Origin: Sitta carolinensis
Taxonomy: Eukaryota > Chordata > Aves > Passeriformes > Sittidae
Direction: 5' to 3'
Length of the DNA: 64,000 bases
NCBI GenBank assembly: GCA_032173965.1
Contig: CM063292.1
Coordinates: 417,001-481,000 of the forward strand
Position 1 is the first letter of the stretch. Each line of letters begins with the position of its first letter. The position numbers and the translations under genes were made by a program. Below are positions 12,761 to 24,829 of this stretch, piece by piece. The notes under the pieces were generated by a model. That model saw only the letters and a list, made by a program, of their open reading frames with translations, was not told the origin of the DNA and made no database searches.

Positions 12761-15700
12761 CACAAGCTCCCAATCAATAGCCCGGACCTGCTTAATGAGG
12801 AGGGGCTAAAGCCCAGGGGGAGGCACAGTCCCAGCTACTGCTTGGCTCCAGCAGCCAACTTCTTCACAGGGCCTTGGAGCAGCTCCTAACAAGGACATTG
12901 TTTATGGTGCCCGTGATGAGAAGCATCCCTGCACACCCACAGTCCCATGGGGTCTGTGGACAGAGAACAACAGAAGTTCACAGAAAGCAAGCACCAAGAC
13001 AGGCTGAACTTGTAATCACATCCCCCAAGCCTTTTTAATTGTGCAACACACCTGCAAACACTAATTAATCATTCCTTGGAAGAGATGCCTGAAGATGCAA
13101 ACCTGTATGGGGACAACTGACTGCCAAGAGCGTCACTAGGGCTCCTCCCGTGGCAGACTTCCTTCCCATGTCTGGAGGAAGGACAGAGTCCACGGGGGAG
13201 CCAGCACTGGCCCGGTTATGCTGGCCAGCCCCTCCCAGTACAGCAGGGGAAACAGAGGGGGATGCTGGCTGAAGACCTCTCAAGGGAGGGAGGAGATGTC
13301 AAGGGCAGTGAGGGAAGAGCCAGAGGGGCTGTTCTCCAGCTCTAGTACCTAACTCCAGCTGCACAGGCACCCCTTGCACACCTGGGTCACCGTACACTTG
13401 CCGAGCAGCCCAGAGAGGGGGAATGTAACAGGTCTGACTGCACTTGGGTGCTCTCCTACAGCAGCCAGCTTTCTCTTCTCCCACAGCTGTGCTGCAAACA
13501 CTTGCCAGCACAGGAAATCCACTCTTGGACAACTACAACTTCAACTGCAGAGAATCTTCTAGATCCCCGAGTCCCCCTGGGAGACACAGGCGCAAGCACT
13601 GCTGCACATGGAGATGCACACAGGAGTGAGAGTATCGATCCTGCTAATTACAGTGCTAAAACCAAAGCACCATGAGGGTACATTTCCTATCTGCTGGCCT
13701 GTAAAGTGCTGCCCTCAACCCTGCACGCTCCTGCCCGGCTGTGGCTCCAACACAGGACCCATGACAGCCCTGCAAGGGCACCTCTGCTGTTCATCTGTGT
13801 GCCTCTGACCAACGGGAACCAACTAACTGCACACAAAGTGACCTCTCCTAGGACCAGTCAGCATGTGAGGGATGTCACCCAGCAGCTCCTGTGGAGCAGC
13901 ACAGAGCTTAGGAACAGAGCTTGGGAATGGTTGAACTCCCCTTCCAACTGAACCAAAGCCTGAACTAGGGATGTTCTGATGCTCAGGAAAGCATAGTTTC
14001 ATCACTTCATATTTCTATGGATGCTGCCATCCTGGAGAAACACGGTGGAAAAGCTGCACTTTTGTCTGCAAAGCACTGCATGGGCAACAATAGGATGTAG
14101 TGATGAAAGAAGGAAAGAAAATTGTCCCAGAACTCAGCAACATCACCAAGGAAGAGGCTCAGGGCTTCCCACCCACTCCTTTCTCAGTGCTGGGATAGGC
14201 AGGAGCTGAGGAATTCAGGGAGCCTCATCTGTTCCAGGGTCAGGAAAACAAATCAGAAAAAAACCAACTGAAGACAGTAACCATAAGCAGGCCTCACAGT
14301 GCCACTGCCCAGACCTTTATAACATATTTTGTACATCTACTTGAAAATAATCAGTTCAGTGTGAGTTGCTAAGCTGTGAACACTCAGGTGAACTGGAGCA
14401 GCCTGGGAATATGGAAAAACACTGGATAAAAAAGTAAATTATGTAATCAAAAAGTCTGGGGGGAAGCTGGAAAGACAGCAGGATCGAAATCTGTTGTCCA
14501 TATTGTAATTGTGTAGCTGCTGAGTGATTGAAGCAGGCTTTCTTTCTGTAACACAGAACCAGGCTAGGACTCCCCATACCCCAGGGTGTTCTGTTTCCTC
14601 CTGCAGACAGGGGAATGAGCCCTGTGTTATGCAGAGGGCTCTCTGAGGAGGCCCTGATGTAACACACTCCTGGGTCTTGTGCTGATAATGCAGCTCAGAC
14701 TTAGCCACCCAAACCCCCCTCTATGTGTGGAGCCTGCTTTAGGGATTTAAATTAAAATGCAATTTTCCCCCATATTAAGTCTTTTGGAAAAGAACCACCG
14801 GTCTCTGAAGGAAAAGCTTGAGGACTGTGTGACCCCACTGTGCTCTGCCCCCGTCCCAAAGCCCAGGGGCACCCAGGAGGGCCAGTCCCTCTCCGTGCTG
14901 CCTTGGCCCCAGGAGCCCCAGCAGCGAGTCACAGGAGCACCCTGGAGGTGAGGTCCCTGTGGAGGCAGGCCAGGGTCAGGAGGGGCTCCCATGTGCAGCC
15001 AGGTACTGTTGGAACAATGAGCCATGAAACCACGTGGGACACGGAACCAGCCTCGCAAACGCAGCCCGAGCTCACAATATTTAATGAGACACTACAGACA
15101 CAGATTAACCCCCTCACCGGGGTTTACTGCTTCATCCACCCCCAGGGAAACTGTGACGGACTGAAGCTTTCCTTGTTTTCATACAGCTTCTTACAGCACT
15201 GTACCACCTCAACCCCCAGCAGGTAACCAAGAACAGTAACGACAATGCTCGAGACAGTTTTTCAGTCCTCTTCAAAAACTGCAGAATATCAGTATCAAAG
15301 ACATGGAGGACGTAATCTCCCCTTGCAGAAGCCAACAAAATCCATGGAAAAACAGAAGACCCAGCTCATCCTTTGCCCACAGTCCACAGCAAGAATTTTT
15401 CAAGATCAGGTGATAAGGGAGGAGGGAAAACTAAAGGATGGTGTGATGGACTAACATGACAGAATGGAAGCAGGAAGAGGAAATATATAATACTCCTTGA
15501 GTCTTGCAGGTGAGCTGAAAACCAGTAGAGCCAGTGGAGCAGCCCTTCTCCAGTGGCACAGGCTGCAGGGCTGGGCACCAGGCTGGGCAGCCAGAGCACG
15601 ACCTCTGAGGCACGTGGTGTGCATCAGCCTACCCTGCACACGGGGACAGGAGCACCAGCTGATCTCAGACCACGCTGCCAAGGTAAGCTCTGTGAGTGTC

Positions 15701-17999
15701 TGTGAAACACAAACAGAACACGGAAATGCCCATGAGAAAATAAATAATTCTTCATTCAGTGAAAGCTTTGGATTGTATTAGACAAAGCCTGGGGCAATGT
15801 AATGAAAGAGGAAGATAAAAAGAAATGGAATAATTACTCACAGAATGAGGCAAGAATCCTGCTGGAAAAATATGTATGGAACTACTTATAATTAAGAACC
15901 AAAATAATGTCTGCACACAAAGGGCTGAATTAAGGCAACCTGCTACTTCCTATGTTCTAGAAGGCTGTGAGGGCTCCACGAACCCAATGAACATGAATGT
16001 GTCCTAAGAACTGTGTACAGAAATTCATGCAGTTGCTCCTTGCCCCACACCCTGGAGCAATTACTCTGTAAGGAAAGCCACCAAGCTCTTGGGGAGAAGC
16101 CTTCCAAACACAGCCTCTGCCAAATTTACCTGGGAGACCTCCCCAGTCCTCGGGCATGTAACAGTTCCCAGCCCACCTGGCTTCCACCAGGAAGGAAACA
16201 TCCATGACCCACAGCAATCCACAGCAGCACAGCTGTGGGGCTCAGGGATTCTGGACACAGCCTCCAAGCAGTTTGCAGCCTATGAACTGTTAGGTTTGCT
16301 GCTCTGTATTTTCTGTGTACATCTAAAATCTAATTCAACCATAGGACAATTCTGCTGAGGGATCAACAAGAGAATAGAATGGCTCTGAGCATTAGTTGCA
16401 GCGATTCCCTCCAAGACAGACTACAACAATGGAAAACATGGAGAGTGCAGAAGCACACAGAGGCAAACAGAGCAAACCTGAGATGATAAATGTCTCTGCT
16501 CTTTGGTGCTCTTTGTTCACATGTATCTGCATCCACTGGCATTTGCCTTCACAGGTACAGAAACCCATGGGAAAAACTAGGCCCACTATTTACTGGTTTT
16601 AGCTATTTTGACTCTGCAAACCCAGTGGGCAGTCTGCAGAGACACACATGGGGTCAATGACAAACACTATGGAGGCAGCACTGATCAGCATTAGGGGGGT
16701 GTACTGACCACTGCAATTCAAATATAAAACAGAAGCAACAAAACCTTTTTTTGGGAGCAACATCCACTCACAGCAGAAAGGTGTGAGGAGATAACAGATT
16801 ACTAAACTCTGTTTATGAAATTGCAGGTGTAGCTCCAGTTACTCCAACTGCCCCAAAATTATCATTTCTGTGATGGCATGGGATTAACTTGTCTGCACAA
16901 ATACCTGCTCAGGGTTACCACATGCTACCAGGAGGTCAGTCTGCAGGTTTTATGTCTGGATAATCTCCCTGCCCAGTCCAGAGTCAGACACTTTGATAGG
17001 CCTAGATGGGCACTGCAGTGCATGCACTGGAAAACCCAGGTAAATCTGAGCCAAGGAGGTGTGAAAATGATAAAAGCAACGTTCCTGCTTTGTGGAACCA
17101 TGAAAAACACTCACAGGCAGCCAGTGGTGCCTGTAACACAGACACTGTAACAGGAAAACATCGTCTGCAGGACTCCAAAGCCTTTAAACCTCTCCCACCT
17201 AAGGTCACAGCATGCTTGAGAACCTGCTCTGGGACAGCAAGTCCCTTCTCTGAGGGACCTCCAGCATCTGGTCCCTTTCCAGCACTGCTGCTAGTGGTCA
17301 AAAGCCAAAGCTAGGCACTGTCCTTCTGTGCCTCCTGCCACGGCAGGTCTTGGGCTCAGCAGCAGGTACCACAGCATGTGCACCCCGCAGACACCCCCAA
17401 GAGTACAACTGTGCCCCGAGGTGACACCTGCACCCAACCCCAGAGCTACACGACAGTCCCACAAATGCTGTGGGTCAAGTGAGGGAAATAGGAATTCTCA
17501 AACTGGGAAACCCTCTGGAAACCCAGAGGCAGGAGGTGAGTCACACCTGAAGGCATAAGGGGTCACCCCAGGAGAGCTCCTTGCTCTGCTGACCCTGCCT
17601 AAAGACCTTACCTCTTCTGGCACACATGTGAAAACTACAACAACTCCCTGGGCCAGTTCTCAAAGAACACAGACGAAGGCTGACCCAAAAGACCAGGACC
17701 TGCCAATTCAGGAGTTTCTCTGCAGCACAGACTGGGGGCTGGATGGGGACAGGGATGTGAGGAACCAGGCAAGGGGACAGGCACAGCTCCTGGAGGGGCA
17801 GAGGAGAAGCCCCAGGCCGATGGGGCAGTCTCAGCCCACGGGAGAGCCGTGCAGGCACCAGGGCTGCCGCCAGACAGTGCCGCTCGCCCTCCCCTCCAAA
17901 ACCCCCGGGGCTGCCAACCACAGCCCTTTGAGAGCCTCGTGTGTTTACAAACTAAGGCATGCTGAAATCAAAGGGGATACCATATGACATAATTCACAT

Positions 18000-18085
18000 T
18001 AAAATGTCAACAGGCTGACAATTTATAGAGTCAATCCACCGGAGGTGGGGAGAACTGAGACGCGGTAATTGTTTAATTCCCTCTT
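18000..18085. other. Small AT-rich candidate conserved element
   Basis: Contains TAAAATGTCAACAGGCTGACA, with the short inverted pair TGTCA/TGACA, plus a GTAATTGTTTAATTCC stretch. It stands out from the GC-rich sequence on both sides. Function unknown. Confidence 0.25.
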
Positions 18086-20204
18086 AAACCAACAGCAGCT
18101 TCACCTTCAAAGCAGCACCACATGCACGGCCTCTGGCTGCTGTCAGCCCTGGTGCCAGCCTGGCCCTGGGCCAGCTCGAAGGCAGTGGCCTTAGCCACTC
18201 ACTGGCACCAAGCACGGGCTGGGGACATGGGGCGCTGCTCCGAGGAGCACAGCTCCAGCCCACCCCATGGCAAATATTCACCATCAGCACAAGGACAAGC
18301 CGTTTTTCAGGAAGGCAGAGTCCCTCTGGTCAGGGCACTGGTGTCCATTTCCACACCTGGGCACAGCACACCTCCTCTGGCAGGTGAGCACTCCGAGGGC
18401 ACTGGTGGAGGAACTGACTCACCCAGTGCCTGGCACCGCACGGCCTGACCCCACAGGGACCTGAAAACACCACAGCAGTGGAACAGTGAAAGCATGGAGT
18501 GTCCCAGCCATAAACCCCCTCGGGGCACACGTGAACTTTTTACCCCAGGTAGATGGCAGCAGCTTTGCCCACATCAAATATGTTGTGGTGTTTTGTGATA
18601 CTCAACACTGACGCCTCTAGCCCACTGACATCCCCTGCCCACGGACAGGCTGCTGGCAACGTGTCTTGTAGCTTGCAATAAAGCGTAAGGTAGGCAGGAG
18701 AGGGAAACATGCACCACTGGGAGAAATTTTACCTGGATAAACCACAGCCAATAAATTTTCTATAAATGCCAGCTAATGCTGTCCCTTGGAGAGCACTGGG
18801 CAGGGACTGCCGGGCTCCAGAGCCCTCAGCACAGCCTCGCTGTCTGTACATAAACAGTAACACCTCATTCTCTCTTCTACCTCATTAACTGAAACGCATT
18901 AAAACAAGTGTGCACTGGGAGCAGCAAATGAGACTGTTAAACCAAGCTGATATAATCCTCATCAGCTGTGGGAAATGAGCACACATCCATTACACTGAAT
19001 CAAGCAGCCAACTGCGACTCATCGAGGATGCTGAGACCCCAGGAAGATGCTCTTCCCCCGCAGCTGTACCAGGCAGCTCAACCACTGCCTCCAGCACTCT
19101 CTCATGGGGCACTTCCAGAGTGCTGGGGTTGCATTTCCATTCCAGCAGCTCCCCCTAAGCACACAGCTGGGGGCCCTGGTCCCACACTGCAGCCAAGTGC
19201 TGTATGAGCCTGCTGTGTCCACAAGAAATCTGCTCAGGGAGATGCAGGGAACCATCTGACTCCTCCAGTAACCAAGCAGAATAAAAGGCCAAGGCAGCAG
19301 AGCAGACACACAGAACATGGGACGTTTCCCAAGCTCAGTCTTTCATGGGGACATGCCCAGGCAGTGTGGTTAGTGCCTGACTATAGCAGGGCTGGCCTCA
19401 GGTGATGGACACATGTGGGCACCCTGCCCAGATAGTAGCAGCCTGCAGAGCTGCATGAAGGGGGGAACAGAGCACAACACCCACTGACAGAGCCCCCAGC
19501 ATGACACCATTGTGGTGCCACAGCTGTCCCCACTCCCCCAGCTGGCAGCCAGATGCTGAATGGGGGGAGTCCCAGCAGAGGCTGACAAGAGCTGTCAGTG
19601 ACCACTGACTTTCAGCACACAGGGGCAGCTCCACACAAGGATAAGGAACTGCTCCCATCTTCTGCAGGGCCATCATGCCACAGCTATGCCTTCACGAGCA
19701 AAGACTTGCTTAAAATGGTGAAGAAATGTTCATTTTGCCTCCCCCTTGAGGAGGCAGAGCAGGGAGCTCTCCTGATGCTGCAGGAACTGGACAGACCACA
19801 TTCACCTCAAACAGACAGACAGGCAGCACTTTGTGCCCTCCGCTGCCTTGGGTGTGAACTGCTGACCTCACCAGAGTAGCTCAGGTTTCCAAACTCTCTT
19901 TTCCTCATGCCAAGTGGAGCTGATGAGGCAGGATGGCGTACCCTCTGCCTCAGCCTTGTACTCACAGCAAGAATGTAAACAACCCCTTCAAGCCTCACAG
20001 CTGCTATTTCAGAGGTTTTAACTCAACAGAGCTATTACATGGCATTTTCCCCATGTGCAGTCTGTGCACAGTGCAGCCCAGCCCAGGCTGCCTGGGACTT
20101 GCTCTTCCCTGCGGAGCAGGACACCCTGGGGTCTCCCTGGCAGCTCCCGGCAGCCTGCGCAGGCATTTTGAACGGGGTCCATGAGTCTGTTTAACCAGCA
20201 TGAT

Positions 20205-20300
20205 GTGTGCAACAGAATCACAAAGAAACAGGCATTTAAAGTGACATCTGTTGGATTAATTAGCTGTGTAATTAGCCTCCCCTCTGTGGAGACAGGCTTT
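20205..20300. promoter_or_regulatory. Paired TAATTAG homeodomain-type sites
   Basis: Two identical TAATTAG boxes lie at 20257-20263 and 20269-20275, with a 12-bp period, so they fall roughly on the same helical face. TAATTA cores are bound by many homeodomain proteins. Function is inferred. Confidence 0.35.
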
Positions 20301-21639
20301 GTTACTGCTGCCTGAAACTTCCCCAGGTGATTCTCTTTGTATCCATCCTTCCCGGAGCACAGGGAGGAGCGGAGTGGGTGAGATGGGGCTGTAGAGCCCG
20401 AGGGAGGGGCAGGACACAGCCCAGAGGCCATGGGGCAGCTGAGGGCATTAGCTGGGTGAGAGAACCCCAGCTGCTACATCTGTGCGGTGGAACCGACCGG
20501 GAATGTCCATCAGCCTGAGCACACTCTGCAGGTCTGCTCAGAGGTGGAAGGCAGGGATACAAGCCAGGCATTTATATCTTCCCCAATTAAATCAGAACAT
20601 CTGTCTCTGGCAACCAGCTCCCCACCTCCCTGGCCTGGGAGGCACGGGGTCACAGCAGGCTCAAACAGCTGCGGGACACAGCAGCCTCTGCACTTCTACC
20701 TGAGCCACGGCCAACACAGCAGAACAGAGAAATCCCGAGGTAATCTCCAGGACAAAGAGGAAACCCGGGATCCTGGGAAGAGCTGCACTGCACTGATGGC
20801 CAGATGCAGGTGTCTCCCTGCTTTAAAGCAGAACAAGGGGGATGCTGGGGTGGGGGGCGTGCTGGGCTCTGCGTGCAGCCCTGGGTTGTGTGCACCCAGC
20901 CCTGCCTCTCTGCCAAAGCAACTGGAGCCAAACATCTCCCAACAGCTGCAGCCAGGCTCACCAGAGCCCATCCAACCTACCCCAAGGCTCAACTTCCAAA
21001 GAACCTGCTGCACAAGTGCAACTTATTGTCTAACTTGACTTGCAGAACTTGGCTGCCCACGTCACAGTGCAGGAGCAGGATTTTTATGACTGGCAAGCAG
21101 GGGAAAAAGCCCATTATGGTATTAAGTTATGTATCATGCATACATTATTTATTGTAATTTAATGAATTCCCTATGAGATAGCAAACAGAACCTCCCATGC
21201 TGCTTCCATAGCAATTCTGGGGACTTTGTTACAACAGTTTCTTTAGGAACAGTTCAGTTAAAGCCAGAGAAGGACAATACAGCATCCTGCAACCCAGAGC
21301 ACTGGCACAGCCAAAGAGAAGCCAGCAGTCCATGCCAGGTCACATAGAACAGGTTGGGGAAAGCACCTTGTGGGCCACTTTCTGGCCTTCAAACCACCCC
21401 CCGCCAGAGATGGATGCTAATGAATGCCTATCCATTATTTAATGAGGTCGTCGCCAGTGAGCCTACAGCTGCAGAACTGGTGCTTGGCCAGGGCTGGTAC
21501 CAAGGCACTGAAAACCTGACCCTGCCTGACTAGGGAAGGAACTAAGAGCATTCTGAGATCCTCAAGGCATCTTGCCTGAGTTGAGGAATCCATCTTGTCC
21601 AGGCAGCTGGACTCAAGACACAGACTGAAATGCAGATTG

Positions 21640-22050
21640 AGCTCCGGGTTCCAGCCCGGGACAAGAGGCCATGAGCTGCCAACCTTTGGGATAACGAAGG
21701 GCATGAATATGGGGGACACCAGCCAGGTGAACTAGGAGACACAGCAGGAACTGAGAATTGCCAACCTCTTGGCTAACAGAGGAGATGAGAGTCCAGTAAC
21801 ACCAGCAAGGTGGATGGACAGGAAGACAGGGGCAGGAGCTGAAGACCTGGAGACTTGTGCATGGGTAGACTAGGAGGCTATTAAAGCCCAGGTGATCTTC
21901 TGTTGGGGGTCCCTCCTCAGAGGCACCAGCTCAAACTCTGTTACTACACCAGGAATAAATGACTTTACAGAATGAGACATCTGAGAGTGTGCTACAGGAA
22001 ACCTGGTCTGACTGGGTGAGTAGGGGCTGTGGGGGGTCAAGCAGGACCCG
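21640..22050 (+). mobile_element. Possible solo LTR-like segment with ~82-bp repeats
   Basis: Three degenerate copies of an ~82-bp unit are visible. TGCCAACCT begins at 21677 and again at 21759. The block ACACCAGC.AGGTG ends copies one and two (AGGTG at about 21725 and 21808), and a weaker third copy has CCAGGTGA near 21889-21895. They are followed by TATTAAAG (21879-21886), AATAAA (21954-21959, 75 bp downstream) and a G/T-rich stretch near 22014-22038. Tandem repeats, TATA-like box, poly(A) signal and GT-rich stretch is the order of an LTR's U3-R-U5. I could not find matching TG...CA ends, a target-site duplication, or internal retroviral genes, so this may be only a minisatellite with chance motifs. 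Confidence 0.25.
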
Positions 22051-23589
22051 TTGGGTCACTGGAGCCACCTCTGGAGGGGCTTCGGTCCCAGCAGTGAAAG
22101 TCTGTGGCCTTGGCAGTGTGTCTGCTCAGGAGTCTCTGGAATGTCTGACTGGGAAGTTTCCTTACCAACCTCTGCAAAGAGAAACAGACTGATCAGAGGG
22201 AGCGTGGGATCCTCAGGGGGAACTCTCGAGCACAGCTCTTCAGCACAGGCTTGGAGCCCTGCACTGCAGTGCCACTTGCCTGCTTCAGCCTCACACCCAT
22301 CTGTCTCCCAGCTCCTCCAGCTCCTTGCTCCAGCACTCCTAAACCCTGACTTGTTCCAGTCCTACCAGCTCATCTTCCTCTGCATGTGTTGGGTGTCTGT
22401 AGGGTGTGGGGAAAAGACCCTGACGAACATGCAGTGGTAAGATCTTGACAACCATATTGGGATAAGACCCCAGAACCAGTTGTGTAAGGCCACAACAAAC
22501 AGGCCCATTACCTGTCCTGGACAAGCATCTTCTCAGGTCTCCTGACTGGAGCTTCCCATGGCAGAGCTAAAGCAGCAGGCAGCAGAGTAAGCAGATGCCT
22601 ACCACTGCTTACAGCACTGATCACCCAGAAGACAGTGCCAGACTTTTGGATCTGGACCAGCATCTCCCTCCACGCTCTCCTCTGCAGTCAGAGGGACAGT
22701 GGGTCACTGACAGCTTGTGCCACCAAGGCAAGGTCTGCCAGAGCCTGTCAGCCACCCTGCACCAAAGCTGAGGCCAGAACCACTTTGTCCTCTCCCTGAA
22801 CATCTCAACAACGAGCATCACCTGACATGGGAAAAATTCCTGCCTGGAAATTTAAATACTCATCCACAGGTTCCAAAATTACCAGGATAAAAGAAGGAAC
22901 CATAAACAGAGACAGAACTGGCATCGTGCACAGGAAAGAGGCAGATGCATGCTGACACTCTTTCAACATGATGACAACTGAGGATGAGAACAGCTTTGCA
23001 AGACCCTCCCTGCCCTGTGCTGAGCCTTTCTCCCTGTCAACCCACAGCTCTGGGTTAATAGGGAGAGCAAAGACCCACTCCTGCTGTCCTGCCCACAGGC
23101 TGCTACAGAAGCCAGGAAAAACTCAGTTTATACAGATTAGGATAAGGCTTGACAAGGTGTTTTTCTGTTTGATTTTTTTTCTTGTGTTTAGTTTGTTTAG
23201 TTGGGTTTTGTAGCCCATTCTCACAAATATTTTGAATTCTAAACCATGTTTGACCGAGGGCTTTTAGCTCCATGTTCTGGGGAGCTCCTGGTTCCTGCTG
23301 TGTGACCAGGCTCCTGCTCCAGCTGCACTCTCACTCCTTTGTTATTTACGTTGCTTTTACAGGGTGGTTTCTTTACTAAGCTGCTGGCTGCACATGGCTC
23401 AGCACTTACTGGAAAACTTGAAAGAAAAACCTAAGTGACAGAGGCCCATAAATAAAACATAGACCAAGCAATGCTGTGTGCTCTCAGCAGTTCTGATTCC
23501 AACCCTTTCAAAAAGCAGTGCAGAGAAAGAAAAAGTTCTGTGATCCTGTACTAACAGACTTTGGTATTCAATACCTAAAGGAAGGTGAA

Positions 23590-24170
23590 GACATCTTTTA
23601 ATGCCAGGGTGACAGCATGCAGAAATCTGTCACTCAGAGGAATGTGCAACCCCATGAGGGAGGTGTCTCAAAGGGTTAAACTGATATGGAGAGCTTTTTA
23701 TATCAATATACTTGTCAATCCCAACAGGAGCAAAGGTACAGGATCATAAGGGTCCGTCCCTCTCACACTGGCAGTTTATAAGCTCCTTTCATTACGAGTT
23801 TATCCAAGACTAGAGGATGCAGATTTGAATTAAAGGTTTTGGAGACCATCTTTTAAAACAACTTTGTACAAGAACTTAAATGAGTATTTATTTCTCTTGT
23901 GAAGCTGCCATTGGAATTTGTCTTAAACCTTGTAGGAAATCAGCTCAAAGTCCCTCATATGCTGTAATTTAAATGGGCTTCAGGCACAATTTGTGTTGCT
24001 CAAGAGTGTAATTCAGAGCTCTGATGCTGCGTCTGTATTCCAAGAGATAAACTTGAAAAAATAAAGCCAAAACACACTGAAGGCAGACAGCAAGCAAATC
24101 AAAGGTTAACAATGCTCTGAATCTCCTAATTGACATGACAGACTTTCTGAGAGCAACTTTACCCCAAGAA
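23590..24170. other. Long AT-rich single-copy island, candidate conserved element
   Basis: About 580 bp of unusually even, low-GC sequence with no repeat signature. It includes ATATGCTGTAATTTAAATGG, CAAATCAAAGGTTAACA (TCF/LEF-like CAAAG and an HNF1-like GTTAAC core) and CCTAATTGACATGACAG motifs. Many short motifs in a long island without open frames is typical of a vertebrate developmental enhancer. That interpretation is untested. Confidence 0.35.
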
Positions 24171-24800
24171 CCTTAAAAGGCAGAGATGGGAGGAAGTTTG
24201 TGATATACCAAAACCCAAACGTGTCTCCTTTTGCCCACATCATCTGGGCATTTCAGAACTGAAGCAGCCCCAGCTCCTGGCAGCTCCAAAAGGAGCTCTC
24301 TGGCAGGTCCCTGGGCTGGACCCCAGCGCTTTCCTGCACTGAAGTCCTGCAGGGAACATCTGTCAGCCAACTGATGGGATGAGAAGACTCTCAGTGTGAC
24401 CTTACTGCAGAATTATGGCAAGACTAAGTCACACCAATCCAAATGCAGCAGTGTTTTATTAAACCAGCAGCTTCCAGAGTACCAAAATTTATAAAATTCA
24501 CAAGTTCTCCTCCACCCTGGATTCCTGTGTCAAGCCAATTTCAAAGTCAATGGTCTTTATCCAAGTCATTCCAGACATCTGCCATTCCTGCAACTTTCTC
24601 TGGTATCTTCTAGGGTTTTTTTAAGCCTTCCTAGAACAACCTAAATTGAACACAGTATTAAACCATCAGACAAAGTGAAGATTTACACAGCTCACATACT
24701 ATCCCCTGCCCTTCTGCATCCCACTGATCTCTGAGGCAATGTCTTCAAAGAGATCAGCAACAATTCCACATCTTGCTTGCAGGAAGAACAACTTTAACCC

Positions 24801-24829
24801 TTTTTTTTTTTTTGTTTTCTTTTTATTTT
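24801..24829. repeat. T-rich tract
   Basis: Thirteen T residues followed by a T-rich stretch (TTTGTTTTCTTTTTATTTTA). It could be a retroposon tail, but no element body is recognisable on either side, so it is called low complexity. Confidence 0.7.

Noticed and set aside
20487..21038. 183-residue plus-strand open frame
   Set aside because: Composition is that of random GC-rich sequence; no domain or start context of note.
21646..21662. CCGGG-TTCCAG-CCCGG hairpin resembling a tRNA T-arm
   Set aside because: Loop is one base short, and no acceptor, D-arm or anticodon structure or A-box is present upstream.
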